From: CAVPJC01 sp963705155
GTDB taxonomy: Bacteria; Chloroflexota; Anaerolineae; Anaerolineales; UBA4823
Direction of reading: 5' to 3'
NCBI GenBank assembly: GCA_963705155.1
Contig: CAVPJC010000024.1
Location: forward strand, 151,966 to 215,965
Length of the DNA: 64,000 nt
The translations under genes were made by a program, and so were the position numbers. Positions 52,938 to 62,741 of the stretch are shown here, in pieces (position 1 is the first letter of the stretch; each line of letters opens with the position of its first letter). Below the pieces are notes generated by a model. That model did no database searches. It was not told the DNA's origin and worked only from the letters and a program-made list of their open reading frames with translations.

Positions 52938-54020
52938 TCAGTTGGTTTGGGTTGTGCCTTCTTTATCCAGAACGAGCACCGCTTCTCGTGAGCAGGTGAT
53001 CTCAGCCTCATCCCCAATTTTGGGCAATTCCAGGAAAGGATTGTTAAACGTATCCATGTAGAGGTTGACGCGCCCCACACGCACCTGGATGCGCACAATG
53101 GAGCCAAGGAAAGTGATATTCTCGATCCTGGCCTGGATCAGATTGGCCTTCTTTTGTTCAGATGAGAAGCTTAATCTTTCAGGACGCAGGGCCACCATCA
53201 ACCCATCTCCCGTCTTAAATTTTTTCAGGTTCTGGGCAGTTTGCAGCAGCTGGCCTTCGACCCGCAGCGTATTGGCTGCAGGATCCACCACCTCGGCGCG
53301 CACGGCATTGAGCGTGCCCACGAACTGGGCGACGAACTCGGTGGTGGGGAAATTGTAAATTTCAAACGGTGGGCCCACCTGCTCCATATAGCCGGCGTTC
53401 ATGACCACCACACGATCCGAGAGCGATAGGGCTTCTTCCTGATCGTGGGTCACGTAGATGGCGGTGATGCCGAGCTGCTGCTGGATCGAGCGAATCTCGG
53501 CCCGCAGCGACACGCGAATTTTGGCGTCCAGGGCAGAGAGCGGCTCATCCAGGAGCAGCACCTGCGGGCGCAGGGCCAAAGCGCGTGCCAGGGCGACGCG
53601 CTGCTGCTGCCCGCCAGAAAGCTGGTAAGGATAGCGTTCGCCATACCCATCCATATGAATGATGCCCAACAGCTCATTCACACGCTGGTCGATCTCCTCG
53701 CGCGACTTTTTAGCAATTTTGAGGCCGAAGCCGATATTGCCTCCAACCGTCATATTGGGAAACAAGGCGTAAGATTGAAAAACCATACCCACGTCGCGCT
53801 GGTTGGGCGGCTGGTTGGTGATGTCTTTGCCGTCGATTTTGATGTTTCCAGATGTGGGGGTCTCAAAGCCGGCCACCATACGCAGGGTGGTTGTTTTTCC
53901 GCAGCCGCTGGGCCCCAGGAAAGAGACCAGCTCCCCCCGTTCCACCTGCAAGTTGAAATCCTTCACGGCCCAGGTCTTGCCAAAACTTTTACTGACATCG
54001 TTGATTTCCAGGAAAGCCAT
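52938..54020 (-). CDS. ABC transporter ATP-binding protein (PotA/FbpC type)
   Basis: 360 residues. Walker A GPSGCGKTT (36-44), signature LSGGQQQRVALARAL, Walker B VLLLDEPLSALD and the switch His in YVTHDQEEAL are complete. A TOBE domain forms the C-terminal third. It powers the importer whose two permeases and binding protein are encoded upstream. Confidence 0.95.
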   Translation of the reverse strand: MAFLEINDVSKSFGKTWAVKDFNLQVERGELVSFLGPSGCGKTTTLRMVAGFETPTSGNIKIDGKDITNQPPNQRDVGMVFQSYALFPNMTVGGNIGFGLKIAKKSREEIDQRVNELLGIIHMDGYGERYPYQLSGGQQQRVALARALALRPQVLLLDEPLSALDAKIRVSLRAEIRSIQQQLGITAIYVTHDQEEALSLSDRVVVMNAGYMEQVGPPFEIYNFPTTEFVAQFVGTLNAVRAEVVDPAANTLRVEGQLLQTAQNLKKFKTGDGLMVALRPERLSFSSEQKKANLIQARIENITFLGSIVRIQVRVGRVNLYMDTFNNPFLELPKIGDEAEITCSREAVLVLDKEGTTQTN

Positions 54021-54035
54021 GTTAACCTCGTAGGA

Positions 54036-54839
54036 TCAATGTGCGCCGGCTACCTGCTGTTGTCCGGGAGCCGAACGGCCGACAAGCTGGAGCAGCCCGA
54101 TGGAACCCCACGTGAGCAGGAAACTGACCAGTGAAAGCGCTTGCGGTGTGTAGGCGCGCATGGCGCCAATTTCTTCCATGTAGGGACCAAAGGCGGGCCA
54201 GTAGAGCAGCGAAGCGAAGGTGAACTCGCCCATGACGATGGCGAAGGTGAGGAACACGCCCGATAAGATTGCTACTCTCAGGTTGGGAAAAATGACCTGG
54301 GTCAGGATGATCCGCCAGCCGGCCCCCAGGCTGAGGGCTGCCTCGGTCAAGGTGCGCACGTCGATGGCGCGCAAACCGGTATCTACGGCGCGGTACATGT
54401 AGGGGAAAGAAAGCACGATGTACCCGGCGAGAAGGAGGATAGGCGTTGGGGTGAGCACCAGGATCGGTGTACCGAACAGCTTAAGCCCGCCGCCGTAGAG
54501 CCGGCTCATACCAAACACTAAAACCACGGCTGGCACTACGAAGGGCATCAGGGTGATAAACTCTACCAGAGGCCGGGCGCGCGGCAGCCGCCAGTGCACC
54601 CAATAGGCAGTGGGCACCACTAAGGAGAGGCTGAGTATAATGGTCAGGATCGACCAGAGCACAGAATAGCCGAAATTGAGATAGAACTTGGTGTCGGTAA
54701 AAGCCACCCGGTAGGCTTCAAAGGTGTAGCGATCCTTGATCATGCGTAGACTGAACTCAAACGTTGCGATGAGCGGCAGGAAGAAATAGATTAACCCGAT
54801 CAGCAGAATAATCCAGGCCCAGATGTTGATGCGTCTCAT
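54036..54839 (-). CDS. ABC transporter permease (PotC type)
   Basis: Six membrane helices and the EAA-type loop (TEAALSLGAGWRIILTQVIF) that contacts the ATPase. The ATG at 54839 overlaps the stop of the first permease gene by 4 bases and gives the usual length of 267. An upstream in-frame extension is a shadow of that gene. Confidence 0.92.
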   Translation of the reverse strand: MRRINIWAWIILLIGLIYFFLPLIATFEFSLRMIKDRYTFEAYRVAFTDTKFYLNFGYSVLWSILTIILSLSLVVPTAYWVHWRLPRARPLVEFITLMPFVVPAVVLVFGMSRLYGGGLKLFGTPILVLTPTPILLLAGYIVLSFPYMYRAVDTGLRAIDVRTLTEAALSLGAGWRIILTQVIFPNLRVAILSGVFLTFAIVMGEFTFASLLYWPAFGPYMEEIGAMRAYTPQALSLVSFLLTWGSIGLLQLVGRSAPGQQQVAGAH

Positions 54840-55753
54840 CGTACCCACCTTGCAGCTCTTCTCTGCATCGAGATATAGCCCGCCATGGACAATGACATGA
54901 TCACAATCATGCCCAGGGCCAGGGCATTGCCCAGGCCGGGGTTGAAGAGCACGTCGCCTTGCATTTGCGCCCCGATAAGAATGGGGACCAGGTTGATGAA
55001 GCTGCCCGAAAAGGCGTAGGCCGTGGCGTAAGCCCCAAAGGCATTCCCGAACAATAAAATGGTCGTTCCCAACAGCGAAGGCAGCAGGATGGGAAAAGCC
55101 ACATAACGCCAGTAATGGTAAGTGGAACCGCCCAGGTTCTCGCAGGCTTCGCGCCACTCGCGGCGCAGCCCGTCCAGGGCCGGAGCCATGATCAACACCA
55201 TGAGCGGGAACTGGAAGTACATATATACAATGCTCAATCCGGTGATGGTATAAATGGTAAAGCCCGCCGCGTGGATGTCGAACCCCAGGCTGCTCTCAAT
55301 CCAGCGTGTCACCAGACCGGCGTTGCCCATCGTGGCAATGAACGCAAACGCCAGCGGAACTCCAGCAAAATTCGAAGCCACCCCTGAAAAGGTGGTCATA
55401 AAAGTGCGCACGCCCAGCGGCAGCCCGCCGAGCACCACCGCATAGGCCAGCAAAAACCCAAACACTGCGCCGCCGATGGCTGTGATCAGGCTGATGCTCA
55501 GGCTGGCTTTGTAGGCGTTGATGAAATCCCGCACGGTAAAAAGTGCAATGATGTTGTCAAAGGTGAAACTGCCATCCACCGCCTCGAAACTGCGGACAAA
55601 GATCGATACGGATGGCAGGAGAAGAAACATGAACGCAAATAGAAAAAAAGGCAGCAATGCCAGCCAGTCTAAAATGGCTCTTCGGGCTGGGGGACGCGCC
55701 ACCGGCGCGTCCCCCTTGGATTGAGTTGTGAGTGTATCTTTGGGTAAACTCAC
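54836..55753 (-). CDS. ABC transporter permease (PotB type)
   Basis: 305 residues with six helices and the EAA loop (REACENLGGSTYHYWRYVAF). It starts 12 bases after the binding-protein gene. Order and type match spermidine/putrescine, iron or 2-aminoethylphosphonate importers. Confidence 0.93.
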   Translation of the reverse strand: MSLPKDTLTTQSKGDAPVARPPARRAILDWLALLPFFLFAFMFLLLPSVSIFVRSFEAVDGSFTFDNIIALFTVRDFINAYKASLSISLITAIGGAVFGFLLAYAVVLGGLPLGVRTFMTTFSGVASNFAGVPLAFAFIATMGNAGLVTRWIESSLGFDIHAAGFTIYTITGLSIVYMYFQFPLMVLIMAPALDGLRREWREACENLGGSTYHYWRYVAFPILLPSLLGTTILLFGNAFGAYATAYAFSGSFINLVPILIGAQMQGDVLFNPGLGNALALGMIVIMSLSMAGYISMQRRAARWVR

Positions 55754-55765
55754 AGTCTGGAACTC

Positions 55766-56923
55766 CTATTCACCAAATACGACTTTGCGCCAGTTCTCGG
55801 TGATGTAGGTGGTGGCAGCCTGGAGCTCGTCTACTGTGAGGAAGACCGCGTTGGCATAGTTCTCAGCCGGCGGCAGCTTGGCAGCCAGGTCAGCCGGGAC
55901 GACACCGCGCTTGGCCATGTCATTGAAACGGATGGGGTGGGCATAGCCCTTAAGATACAGGTTTTGCCCTTCGTCGGACATAACAAACTCCCACCACAGG
56001 CGGGCAGCATAGGGGTGAGGTGCGTAAGCGCTGATACCGCCGGCATACGGGCCTGCGATAACGCCTGTCTTAGGAATGACGATGTCGATTTCGGGGTTGC
56101 CCGCCAGCGAATCTCGATTGGCCAGAGCCAGGTAGTCCCACTCGATCACCAACGGGGTCTCGCCCTGGGCAATCTTGCCCTGGTCAGCGATGACCGGGAT
56201 GAAGTTACCGGCAGCGTTGACATCTTTCCAGAATTGCAGGCCCATCTCAGCGGCCTTGGTCTTGTCGCCGCCGGCGCGCGAAAGGCCCGCAGCGTAGACG
56301 GTCATGACCGACTGGTTGGATTTAAGCACATCGCCAGCCATGGCGACTTTGCCTTTATATTCGGGCTTGAGCAGGTCTTCCCAGTCTTGAGGGCTGTTCG
56401 CGATGGCAGGTTTGGCGCACTCGAAGCACAGAGCGCCGTAGTATTCAGCCCACCAGTAGCCATCCGGGTCTTTCATTTCGATGGAATCCCAGGTGGATAC
56501 TTTGTACTTGGCGAGCAAACCCTTGGCCATGGCGTTCTTGGTGTGGCCCACACCCACGTCGATCACATCCGGCGCCTGCGGACCTTTGCTTTCCTTGTTG
56601 GCCTCGATGGCTGCCAGCTCGTCAGCCGAGCCGGCATCGGGGTTCAACTCGTTAATCGTCAGGCCGTACTTGGTTTTAAAGGTAGAGATGATCTCACCGT
56701 AGTTCGCCCAGTCGTGCGGCAGCGCAATCGTGGTCAGTTGCCCTTCTGTCTTGGCGGCGGCAATCAAAGCGTCCATCGGGATGGTGTTGCCGCTGGTAAG
56801 GTCGGGCAGCGTCGCCGCAGCGGGTGTCTGGGCTCCACCACAGGCGGCCAAAAAGGCGGCTCCACCTGTTAAAGCACCCATCTGAAGAAACTGGCGGCGG
56901 CTGATGGTTCTTTTCTGTGACAT
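55766..56923 (-). CDS. ABC transporter substrate-binding lipoprotein (PotD/FbpA type)
   Basis: 385 residues from the ATG after GGAGGATAAG. The N-terminus combines a twin-arginine motif (SRRQFLQMG) and a lipobox (FLAAC). The mature part has the type II periplasmic-binding fold (TFKTKYGLTINELNPDAGSA, QGETPLVIEWDYLALAN). Ligand identity is not clear. Neighbouring methylamine and choline genes suggest an organic cation or phosphoester. Confidence 0.9.
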   Translation of the reverse strand: MSQKRTISRRQFLQMGALTGGAAFLAACGGAQTPAAATLPDLTSGNTIPMDALIAAAKTEGQLTTIALPHDWANYGEIISTFKTKYGLTINELNPDAGSADELAAIEANKESKGPQAPDVIDVGVGHTKNAMAKGLLAKYKVSTWDSIEMKDPDGYWWAEYYGALCFECAKPAIANSPQDWEDLLKPEYKGKVAMAGDVLKSNQSVMTVYAAGLSRAGGDKTKAAEMGLQFWKDVNAAGNFIPVIADQGKIAQGETPLVIEWDYLALANRDSLAGNPEIDIVIPKTGVIAGPYAGGISAYAPHPYAARLWWEFVMSDEGQNLYLKGYAHPIRFNDMAKRGVVPADLAAKLPPAENYANAVFLTVDELQAATTYITENWRKVVFGE

Positions 56924-57054
56924 CTTATCCTCCATGAAAATAGTTTTGGCGATCGATTACCGATGTGTTAATCTGGTTCAGTGAATTAATTGATCCGGAT
57001 TCACCTCCTGATCTTAATATTATTACACCCCTGCTACGGAGCACCCGTAAGTAA

Positions 57055-57083
57055 ATTGTAGCATCGTTGACATTCTACGTCAA
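57055..57083 (-). promoter_or_regulatory. Promoter of the ABC importer operon
   Basis: TTGACG (57083-57078), an exact 17-bp spacer and TACAAT (57060-57055) on the minus strand. The transcript would have a leader of about 120 bases that includes an unused AGGAGGTGA ribosome-binding site near 57003-57011. Confidence 0.8.
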
Positions 57084-57115
57084 ATTTTCCTCAGGATGCA
57101 ACTCACCAATTAATC

Positions 57116-57153
57116 GGCGCAGGGTATTCTGGAAAATTTCCTGAAATACCCTG
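57116..57153 (-). terminator. Hairpin after the APC permease gene
   Basis: GGCGCAGGGTATT/AATACCCTGCGCC, a 13-bp stem with a 12-base loop, located 38 bases after the permease stop. The T tract is weak. Confidence 0.65.
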
Positions 57154-57190
57154 CGCCTGTGTTTTAGACCGCGAGCATTACCCCGGATCG

Positions 57191-59074
57191 TTATTCCACC
57201 GGGATTTCTTTGTACACTTTGTTGACATCGATGCCCTGGCGGCGGCGGAAGGCGTTGAAGCCAAAGTAAATGGCAGCAGCCAGACCATAGTTGAAGATCA
57301 TGAAGACCATCGAGGAGACATTCTTCCACCCAATGGCGTAATAGGCGAAGTCGAATGGCGGCACATGCGGGTCCCAGAACCATTCAACCAGCAGCCAATC
57401 CAGGAAGACCAGGAAGATCAGCCCCGCCAACGTGATCAGCGGCATCTTCTTTCCGGCCAGCATTTTGCTTCCAATGTAGTAGGCCAGCCAGACCAGCATA
57501 CCGATGTTGATGATGGACAGGATGGAGACGATGGCCACGATCAGCCAGGTGAGCGGCGTGCCGATGTCGGTGCCGGGCAAACCGGTGATGACCGCCAGCA
57601 TGTACTGGATGGAGATTTTGATCAGGTAGATTGCAGCCACCACGTAAAAGGCCGTGGTCAACCAGGCCAGCCAGGTCGGCACGGTGTAGCGGGCGATCGG
57701 CGAGCCATCGAAGACCTCTTTCTGCTTCCACGGCAGAATGACGGCAGCCACCGTCGATCCCAGGAAGGTGACGGCAATCACCAGGGTGGCATCCAGCGCC
57801 AGGGTGCGGAAGTTGAACACGTTATAGGCATACAGGATGGAAACGATCACCGATGGCACCACCATCAAGAGCAGGGCGTTGATCGGCGTGCACGTGCGCG
57901 GCTCAATCGCAGATACCCATTCGGGCAGCATGCGGTCGAAAGCGGCTGCGAAGATCACGCGCGTCGAGCTGAGGAAGACCGTGCCCGACCATCCAAACCA
58001 CCACAGGCTCATCAGTGCAATCACCAGGAACTGGATGAACCGGCTCTTGACCATAAAGGCCGCGAACAGCGCCGGGTAAGGCCAGAAGAGCAGGGGCGGT
58101 TGTTCGCTGGTGTATCCCCAGGTGTAGTTCCAGAAAGCGCCGTTGGCCTTGTTGTAAAAGTCCCAGCCGAGTGTTTTGGAGATCAGGGCGAAGAAAACCA
58201 GCGCCAGCCCAGCCGTTACGATGATCGCCGCGGCCATGCCCCAGAAATTGCGCTTGTAATCATTGGCGCCGCGTACCTCGCCGTACAGGGTGGAGCCCCA
58301 GTTAGGCCACAGGTTGAAGAACACCATCATCGGCAGAAGTGCGATGCTGGCGCCCAGGGCGATATCGCCCAGCGGGCCGGTGGCAGTACCGGCGGCCTCA
58401 CCAGCGGTCAGCGTGGCGGCATACAGGTCGCCGCTTTGAGAGCCAAACAGTGCGGGTGCGAATTCATTCAGATTGGCGACAAACGTGGCGTTATTGCCGA
58501 AGAGCAGCAGGATGAAGACCAAAGCCAGGCCCACCGTGCCGCCCCAGAAGCAAAACTTTTGCACACGGGCGTACCACTTCATGCCTACGCCAATATAAAT
58601 AAACGCAATCGTGCAGACCAGCAGCATACCCACCAGCAAACCTTCGCTGGTGTTGGTAAACCACAGGGCTGCATCTTTCAGGCCGATCACTCCCAACATC
58701 GGCGTAAAGACCTCATAGACCAGCATTTGCCCGTACAGCGGCACCCACAGCCACAGGATGAACCACCAACCGGTAACTGCCAGAATGAAGCCCAGACCAC
58801 GACCGATGATGCGGCTTTGCCAGACGTAATCACCGCCTGCGCGCGGCATGGCCGAGATCAGGCTGGCGTAAACGATCACCTCAAAGATGGTGAAGATACC
58901 GCCCACCACTACCGCAGTTGCCAGGTTGCCTGCGAAGTAGTAGCAGTAGGAGAAGATGTACAAACCCAGGGTGATCAGGTTGATCGAGAAGGTTGCGTAG
59001 ATGAAGGCGTCAAAAACAGACCAGGATCGTACCAGGCCGCTTGCCTTCCGGACAAAAAGGGTGACCTCACTCAT
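57191..59074 (-). CDS. APC-superfamily amino acid/amine permease
   Basis: 627 residues from the ATG after AAAGGAG, with about 12-14 membrane helices. The N-terminal SVFDAFIYATFSINLITLGL and AMPRAGGDYVWQSRI match APC permeases (the helix 1 unwound region and the PRAGG loop). It is longer than usual with an extended central loop. The substrate could be an amino acid or methylated amine. The family does not settle it. Confidence 0.87.
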   Translation of the reverse strand: MSEVTLFVRKASGLVRSWSVFDAFIYATFSINLITLGLYIFSYCYYFAGNLATAVVVGGIFTIFEVIVYASLISAMPRAGGDYVWQSRIIGRGLGFILAVTGWWFILWLWVPLYGQMLVYEVFTPMLGVIGLKDAALWFTNTSEGLLVGMLLVCTIAFIYIGVGMKWYARVQKFCFWGGTVGLALVFILLLFGNNATFVANLNEFAPALFGSQSGDLYAATLTAGEAAGTATGPLGDIALGASIALLPMMVFFNLWPNWGSTLYGEVRGANDYKRNFWGMAAAIIVTAGLALVFFALISKTLGWDFYNKANGAFWNYTWGYTSEQPPLLFWPYPALFAAFMVKSRFIQFLVIALMSLWWFGWSGTVFLSSTRVIFAAAFDRMLPEWVSAIEPRTCTPINALLLMVVPSVIVSILYAYNVFNFRTLALDATLVIAVTFLGSTVAAVILPWKQKEVFDGSPIARYTVPTWLAWLTTAFYVVAAIYLIKISIQYMLAVITGLPGTDIGTPLTWLIVAIVSILSIINIGMLVWLAYYIGSKMLAGKKMPLITLAGLIFLVFLDWLLVEWFWDPHVPPFDFAYYAIGWKNVSSMVFMIFNYGLAAAIYFGFNAFRRRQGIDVNKVYKEIPVE

Positions 59075-59152
59075 TTCAGTGCTCCTTTGCCTGATGATTT
59101 GCTTGCAGCCTGGCCAGTGGCTCGGTTGCGGCTGCAAAACCCAGTCGTACAT

Positions 59153-59293
59153 GCTGCGGCTGTTGAAGCCGAATTATTAGTGTTGTTCAAACCTCCTTTC
59201 CTGGCTGGTGTGCCAATCCTGCAGGTTGCAGCGGACGAACGGCACACCGGCCCTGTCAGAACCCCGAAACCCAGTTTGATGATGACAAATCCA
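59153..59293. other. Gap with an unused ribosome-binding site and an inverted repeat
   Basis: On the minus strand AGGAAAGGAGG is not followed by a start codon at normal spacing. GGTGTGCC/GGCACACC forms an 8-bp inverted repeat. No gene is evident. Confidence 0.3.
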
Positions 59294-60232
59294 TTACCCC
59301 GTGGTGAGCACGTAGCTGCTGACCTTATTGGGTTTCAGTTCCACCACAGCCCCGTGCAGGATGCCCTGCTCGTACATGCTGCCAGGATTGATGCACAACG
59401 TGCGGCGGAATTTGCGTGTGCCTTTGCCTTCATGGATGTGCCCGTGCAATGCCAGCAAAGGCTGGTGTTTTTCGATGACATGCAGCACCGATTTGCTGCC
59501 CACCGATATCAGTGAGCGGCCCGCATAAGCCGGGCGCATATCCGCGGTGAGCTCAGGGGCTTCGTCGAGCCCGCTTCCGTAAGGCGGGGCATGCAGGTTG
59601 AATACCGCGTTGTTGTAATCTTTAACCTGGTTCACCACCGCTTCGATGCGTTTTCCCAGGGCTTCTTCAGGTTCTTCGCGATGGGTATTCCAGGGGGTGG
59701 GGTTGGTCCAACCGCTGCTGGCCATTTCGTGCTTATCGTCCAGCATGATCACGCGCCCCTCCACAAGCTGCACGCTTTTGGATGCGGCGATCACCTGATC
59801 GATTTCAAACCAGTCGTCGTTGCCCGGGCAAACGTAACAACGGATCCCCGTGCCGGCCAGCTTTTGATCGGCATATTCCATCCAGCGTTGTACGGTGGTC
59901 AGCACCTGCTGCAGGAAAATGACATCTGACCTGCCCGGGGTGCTTGAGATTTCAGCTACCTCATCAGGGCTGGTGACATAGGGGTAGTAGCCGCGGTTTT
60001 GGATCGTGGCGGCCATTTTATCCACCGCTTCCCTGCCTTCCAGCATGGTTTCCTGTTCCAACAGCGTCACTTTCCAGCGGTCGTTACCCTGTGCAATGAT
60101 CGGGATGATGGCTTTCCCGGTCATGTCGCCGCCCAGGATCAGGGTGTCCACTTCGTAGAATTTTCCGCTGCTGATAAATTTTTTCCAACAAATTTCCGAG
60201 CCGTGAACGTCCGTTGCGTAATAAAGTCTCAT
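59294..60232 (-). CDS. Calcineurin-like metallophosphoesterase
   Basis: 312 residues. Metal ligands appear in order: YYATDVHGSE, LILGGDMTGK, VCPGNDDWFEI, FNLHAPPYGSG and LALHGHIHEGKG, the standard D-x-H, G-D, G-N-D and G-H-x-H blocks. The substrate is unknown. Its place between amine-related genes hints at a phosphorylated metabolite. Confidence 0.9.
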   Translation of the reverse strand: MRLYYATDVHGSEICWKKFISSGKFYEVDTLILGGDMTGKAIIPIIAQGNDRWKVTLLEQETMLEGREAVDKMAATIQNRGYYPYVTSPDEVAEISSTPGRSDVIFLQQVLTTVQRWMEYADQKLAGTGIRCYVCPGNDDWFEIDQVIAASKSVQLVEGRVIMLDDKHEMASSGWTNPTPWNTHREEPEEALGKRIEAVVNQVKDYNNAVFNLHAPPYGSGLDEAPELTADMRPAYAGRSLISVGSKSVLHVIEKHQPLLALHGHIHEGKGTRKFRRTLCINPGSMYEQGILHGAVVELKPNKVSSYVLTTG

Positions 60233-60259
60233 CCTTCTCTCCTTTGGGTTAACAATCGA

Positions 60260-61713
60260 TTACCAGCCTTCCTGCAGTGTTGAATCGCCGGGCACCAGGC
60301 CGGGAAATTCGGCGCGAATCCGGGCATCCAATTCAGCCGGTAAGACCGCCGGATTGGGTTTCGCCAGGATCTGGCGAGCGCGGCGCAGGGCGCGGGCATG
60401 CGAATCAGAGACCGCCTCGCCCTTTCCAGATATCGCGTGGGTCGCGGTCAGCGATGCGCGGCAGGATCGCCGTGGTCTTCATGCGGTCCACCGTGTGCTG
60501 GGTGGCCATGAACATGCCGCCCGGGCCGATTTCCGCGATCTGATCCAGGCTCAGGTTTTCTTCAGAAAATTCCACACCGCGTTCGACACGTTTGAGCATC
60601 AGCGCGATCTCATCGTCGATGACCGCCTTGGCAAAATCGAAAGCCTTGAGCGCATCCAGCAAACCGCCCATATTGAACATGTCGGCGCCGCCCAGCAGGC
60701 CGGCCATCACCGACATGCCCGTTTCGTAGCCAGACTGGGCGTCATTGATCTTGGAATTGGTCAGCCCAATGTACCCCCCGCTGGGGACATTGTAGAACCG
60801 TGCCATCTGTGCGCAGGCCATGTGCAGCATGCCGCACTCGATACCGCCGGAGGCGTAGGCGCCGGTGCGCATATCGCCCACCGTGGGCAGGGTGGCGTAG
60901 ATGAGCGGCGTGCCGGGCTGCACCATCTGCATCAGGATGGATATCGCCAGGAACTCGGCATTGGCCTGTGCAATCGTGGCTGCCAGAGTCATGGGCGAGC
61001 TCAACCCGGCATTGGGCACGATGCTGGGGTAAACCGGGAGCTTTCTCTCGCCGAAGTAGATCATCAGCTCGGTCGAAATCATAATCCATGGTGAGGGGCG
61101 AGACGACCGGACAAAAATGCGCTGTGATGAATGGGCGCTCGAAAAAGGCGCCCTCGCTCCCGGCTACCAGGCTGCCCAGTTGGATCAGCTGGCGGGCGTC
61201 ATGCTCATTGGGAGCGTTGCTGCGCACCGGTTTCAGGCAGTTTTTGACCGCCGGGTACAGCCGTGAAAGGGTGAACTGGTCTGGAGGGGCGTCATCGGCC
61301 AGGGTTGAGATGGAGAAGACATCATAGCCGGGCAACTCGTTGATCAGGTGGGCAATCCGGGCGATGTCGGCTGATGTGGAGCGCCGTTCTTCCCCGGTGA
61401 CGGGATCGATGATATTCGGCGCCGAGCTGGCGGTAATCACTACCGGGCGGTCGTCGGGGAGCGTGCAGTCAAATTTCGGGTCTCGGGCGTAGAAGGTGAA
61501 CGTAGGCGGGAAGGCGGCCCGGAAATGCTCCACCACGCTGCGAGGAAAGTGGATGCGCTCGCTTTCTGAATCCAGTTTGCAGCCATGGCGGGCATAATAA
61601 GCCCGGGCTTTTTCATTGCGAACCAGTACGCCAACGTTTTCCAGAATTTCCAGCGACGCCTGGTGAACACGCTCGACCTCTGCGGGTTGGAGCAGAGTGG
61701 CGAAGTTTGTCAT
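60260..61713 (-). CDS. MttB-family (trimethylamine/betaine:corrinoid) methyltransferase, two frameshifts
   Basis: COG5598-type TIM-barrel. The N-terminal part (EILENVGVLVRNEKARAYYA, HFPRSVVEHFRAAFP) and the central part (NAGLSSPMTLAATIAQANAE, QMVQPGTPLIYATLPTVGDM, LTNSKINDAQSGYE) match MttB relatives. Frames change near 61070 and 60420. The last piece is RALRRARQILAKPNPAVLPA to TAA at 60260. No in-frame TAG is seen where pyrrolysine would be, so this is a non-pyrrolysine member such as those that demethylate glycine betaine or carnitine. The partner corrinoid protein is not in the window. The start is the ATG after GGAG. Confidence 0.85.
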
Positions 61714-61751
61714 TTGGAGGCTCCGTTTTCGGTCCATTTAATGGTCATCGT

Positions 61752-62659
61752 TTAATTTGGCTTTTGTACATCCTGAAGCCAGCCGGGAAATTCGGGAGAA
61801 TCCATTTTTGCCACGGCTCTGCCCCAGCGTTCCACAGCCCAGCCCCAGAAATCATAATCGATGCTTGAAATTTTTGCCTGGATGGCGGCCCATAATGTCC
61901 AGCCGACATCCGACATGATCATATTGAGCTTCATCCGCGCCAGCCGGGCGGGGGTTGCCTCTCCGAAATAGGCCTTACAAAGTTCCTGGATGCGCCTCTC
62001 ATCGTACTGGAGCTCCTGGCAGGTGTTTCCCAGCTCAAAGCATGGATCGTTGTTGCCGCTGTATTCAAAATCGATCAGGCGCAGTTGTGTTCCATCATCC
62101 ATGTAATTTTCTGCCAGCAGGTCGTTATTGCATGGCCTGGTGGGCATGGGACTGACCAGCATGGCTGTTTCGATTTTTTGCACCGTGGGCATGCGCCCCA
62201 GAAAATCCTCCGGGATGCGCACCTCATACTGGCGGCAAATCTCGATGTAAAACTCGGTCAGGCGGAACATATTGAAATCAGAGTAAAAGCGCGGCCGGCA
62301 TGCAGCTTTTTGAGCGATTGTGCAATGCGGGCCGGCATGCCCGGCCTCATTCAAGGATTGGATCGACATGGTCTTGCCCTGGATGAACTCCAGAACCATG
62401 ACGCTGTGTTCAGGAAGGTGGTACAGCACCCTGGCGCCCACACCGCCTCGGCCGCCGCGCAGGTATTGTGATATTCATTGTTGCGGTCTATTGCCAGCAG
62501 GTCGGTTTTTGCTCCGGGGATGCGGACAAAATAATATTGGCCATCCACCTCTACCTGGTAATTGGTGTTCGTCAAGCCCCCGGAAAGCGGCTGGATGCGC
62601 ACCGCTTTGCCCTGCCAGTCATCAATTTGCTGTACCACTTCTTCAATGGAGATGGTCAT
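61752..62659 (-). CDS. Choline/ethanolamine-kinase-like phosphotransferase, one frameshift
   Basis: About 300 residues. The N-terminus IQPLSGGLTNTNYQVEVDGQ is the LicA/choline-kinase nucleotide loop. After a shift near 62440 come VMVLEFIQGKTM, the catalytic loop CNNDLLAENY (Cys in place of the usual His) and the metal-binding LIDFEYSGNND. It probably phosphorylates choline or a similar amino alcohol. It lies 38 bases before the MttB-like gene. Confidence 0.85.
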
Positions 62660-62741
62660 GAAAAGCTCCGCAGGCGGCTTAAATGTAAAGAAAAAGGGGG
62701 AATTGAGAGAGGTCCGCGCTCTCGCACTACCCCTGGTGAGA

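Noticed and set aside
57365..59515. 716-residue plus-strand ORF opposite the APC permease
   Set aside because: It is very rich in Gln, His, Arg and Asp with no domain. It is the antisense of hydrophobic membrane helices.
60260..61713. Pyrrolysine codon in the MttB-like gene
   Set aside because: The breaks are frame changes, not an in-frame TAG, and the segment around LTNSKINDAQSGYE reads through with sense codons.
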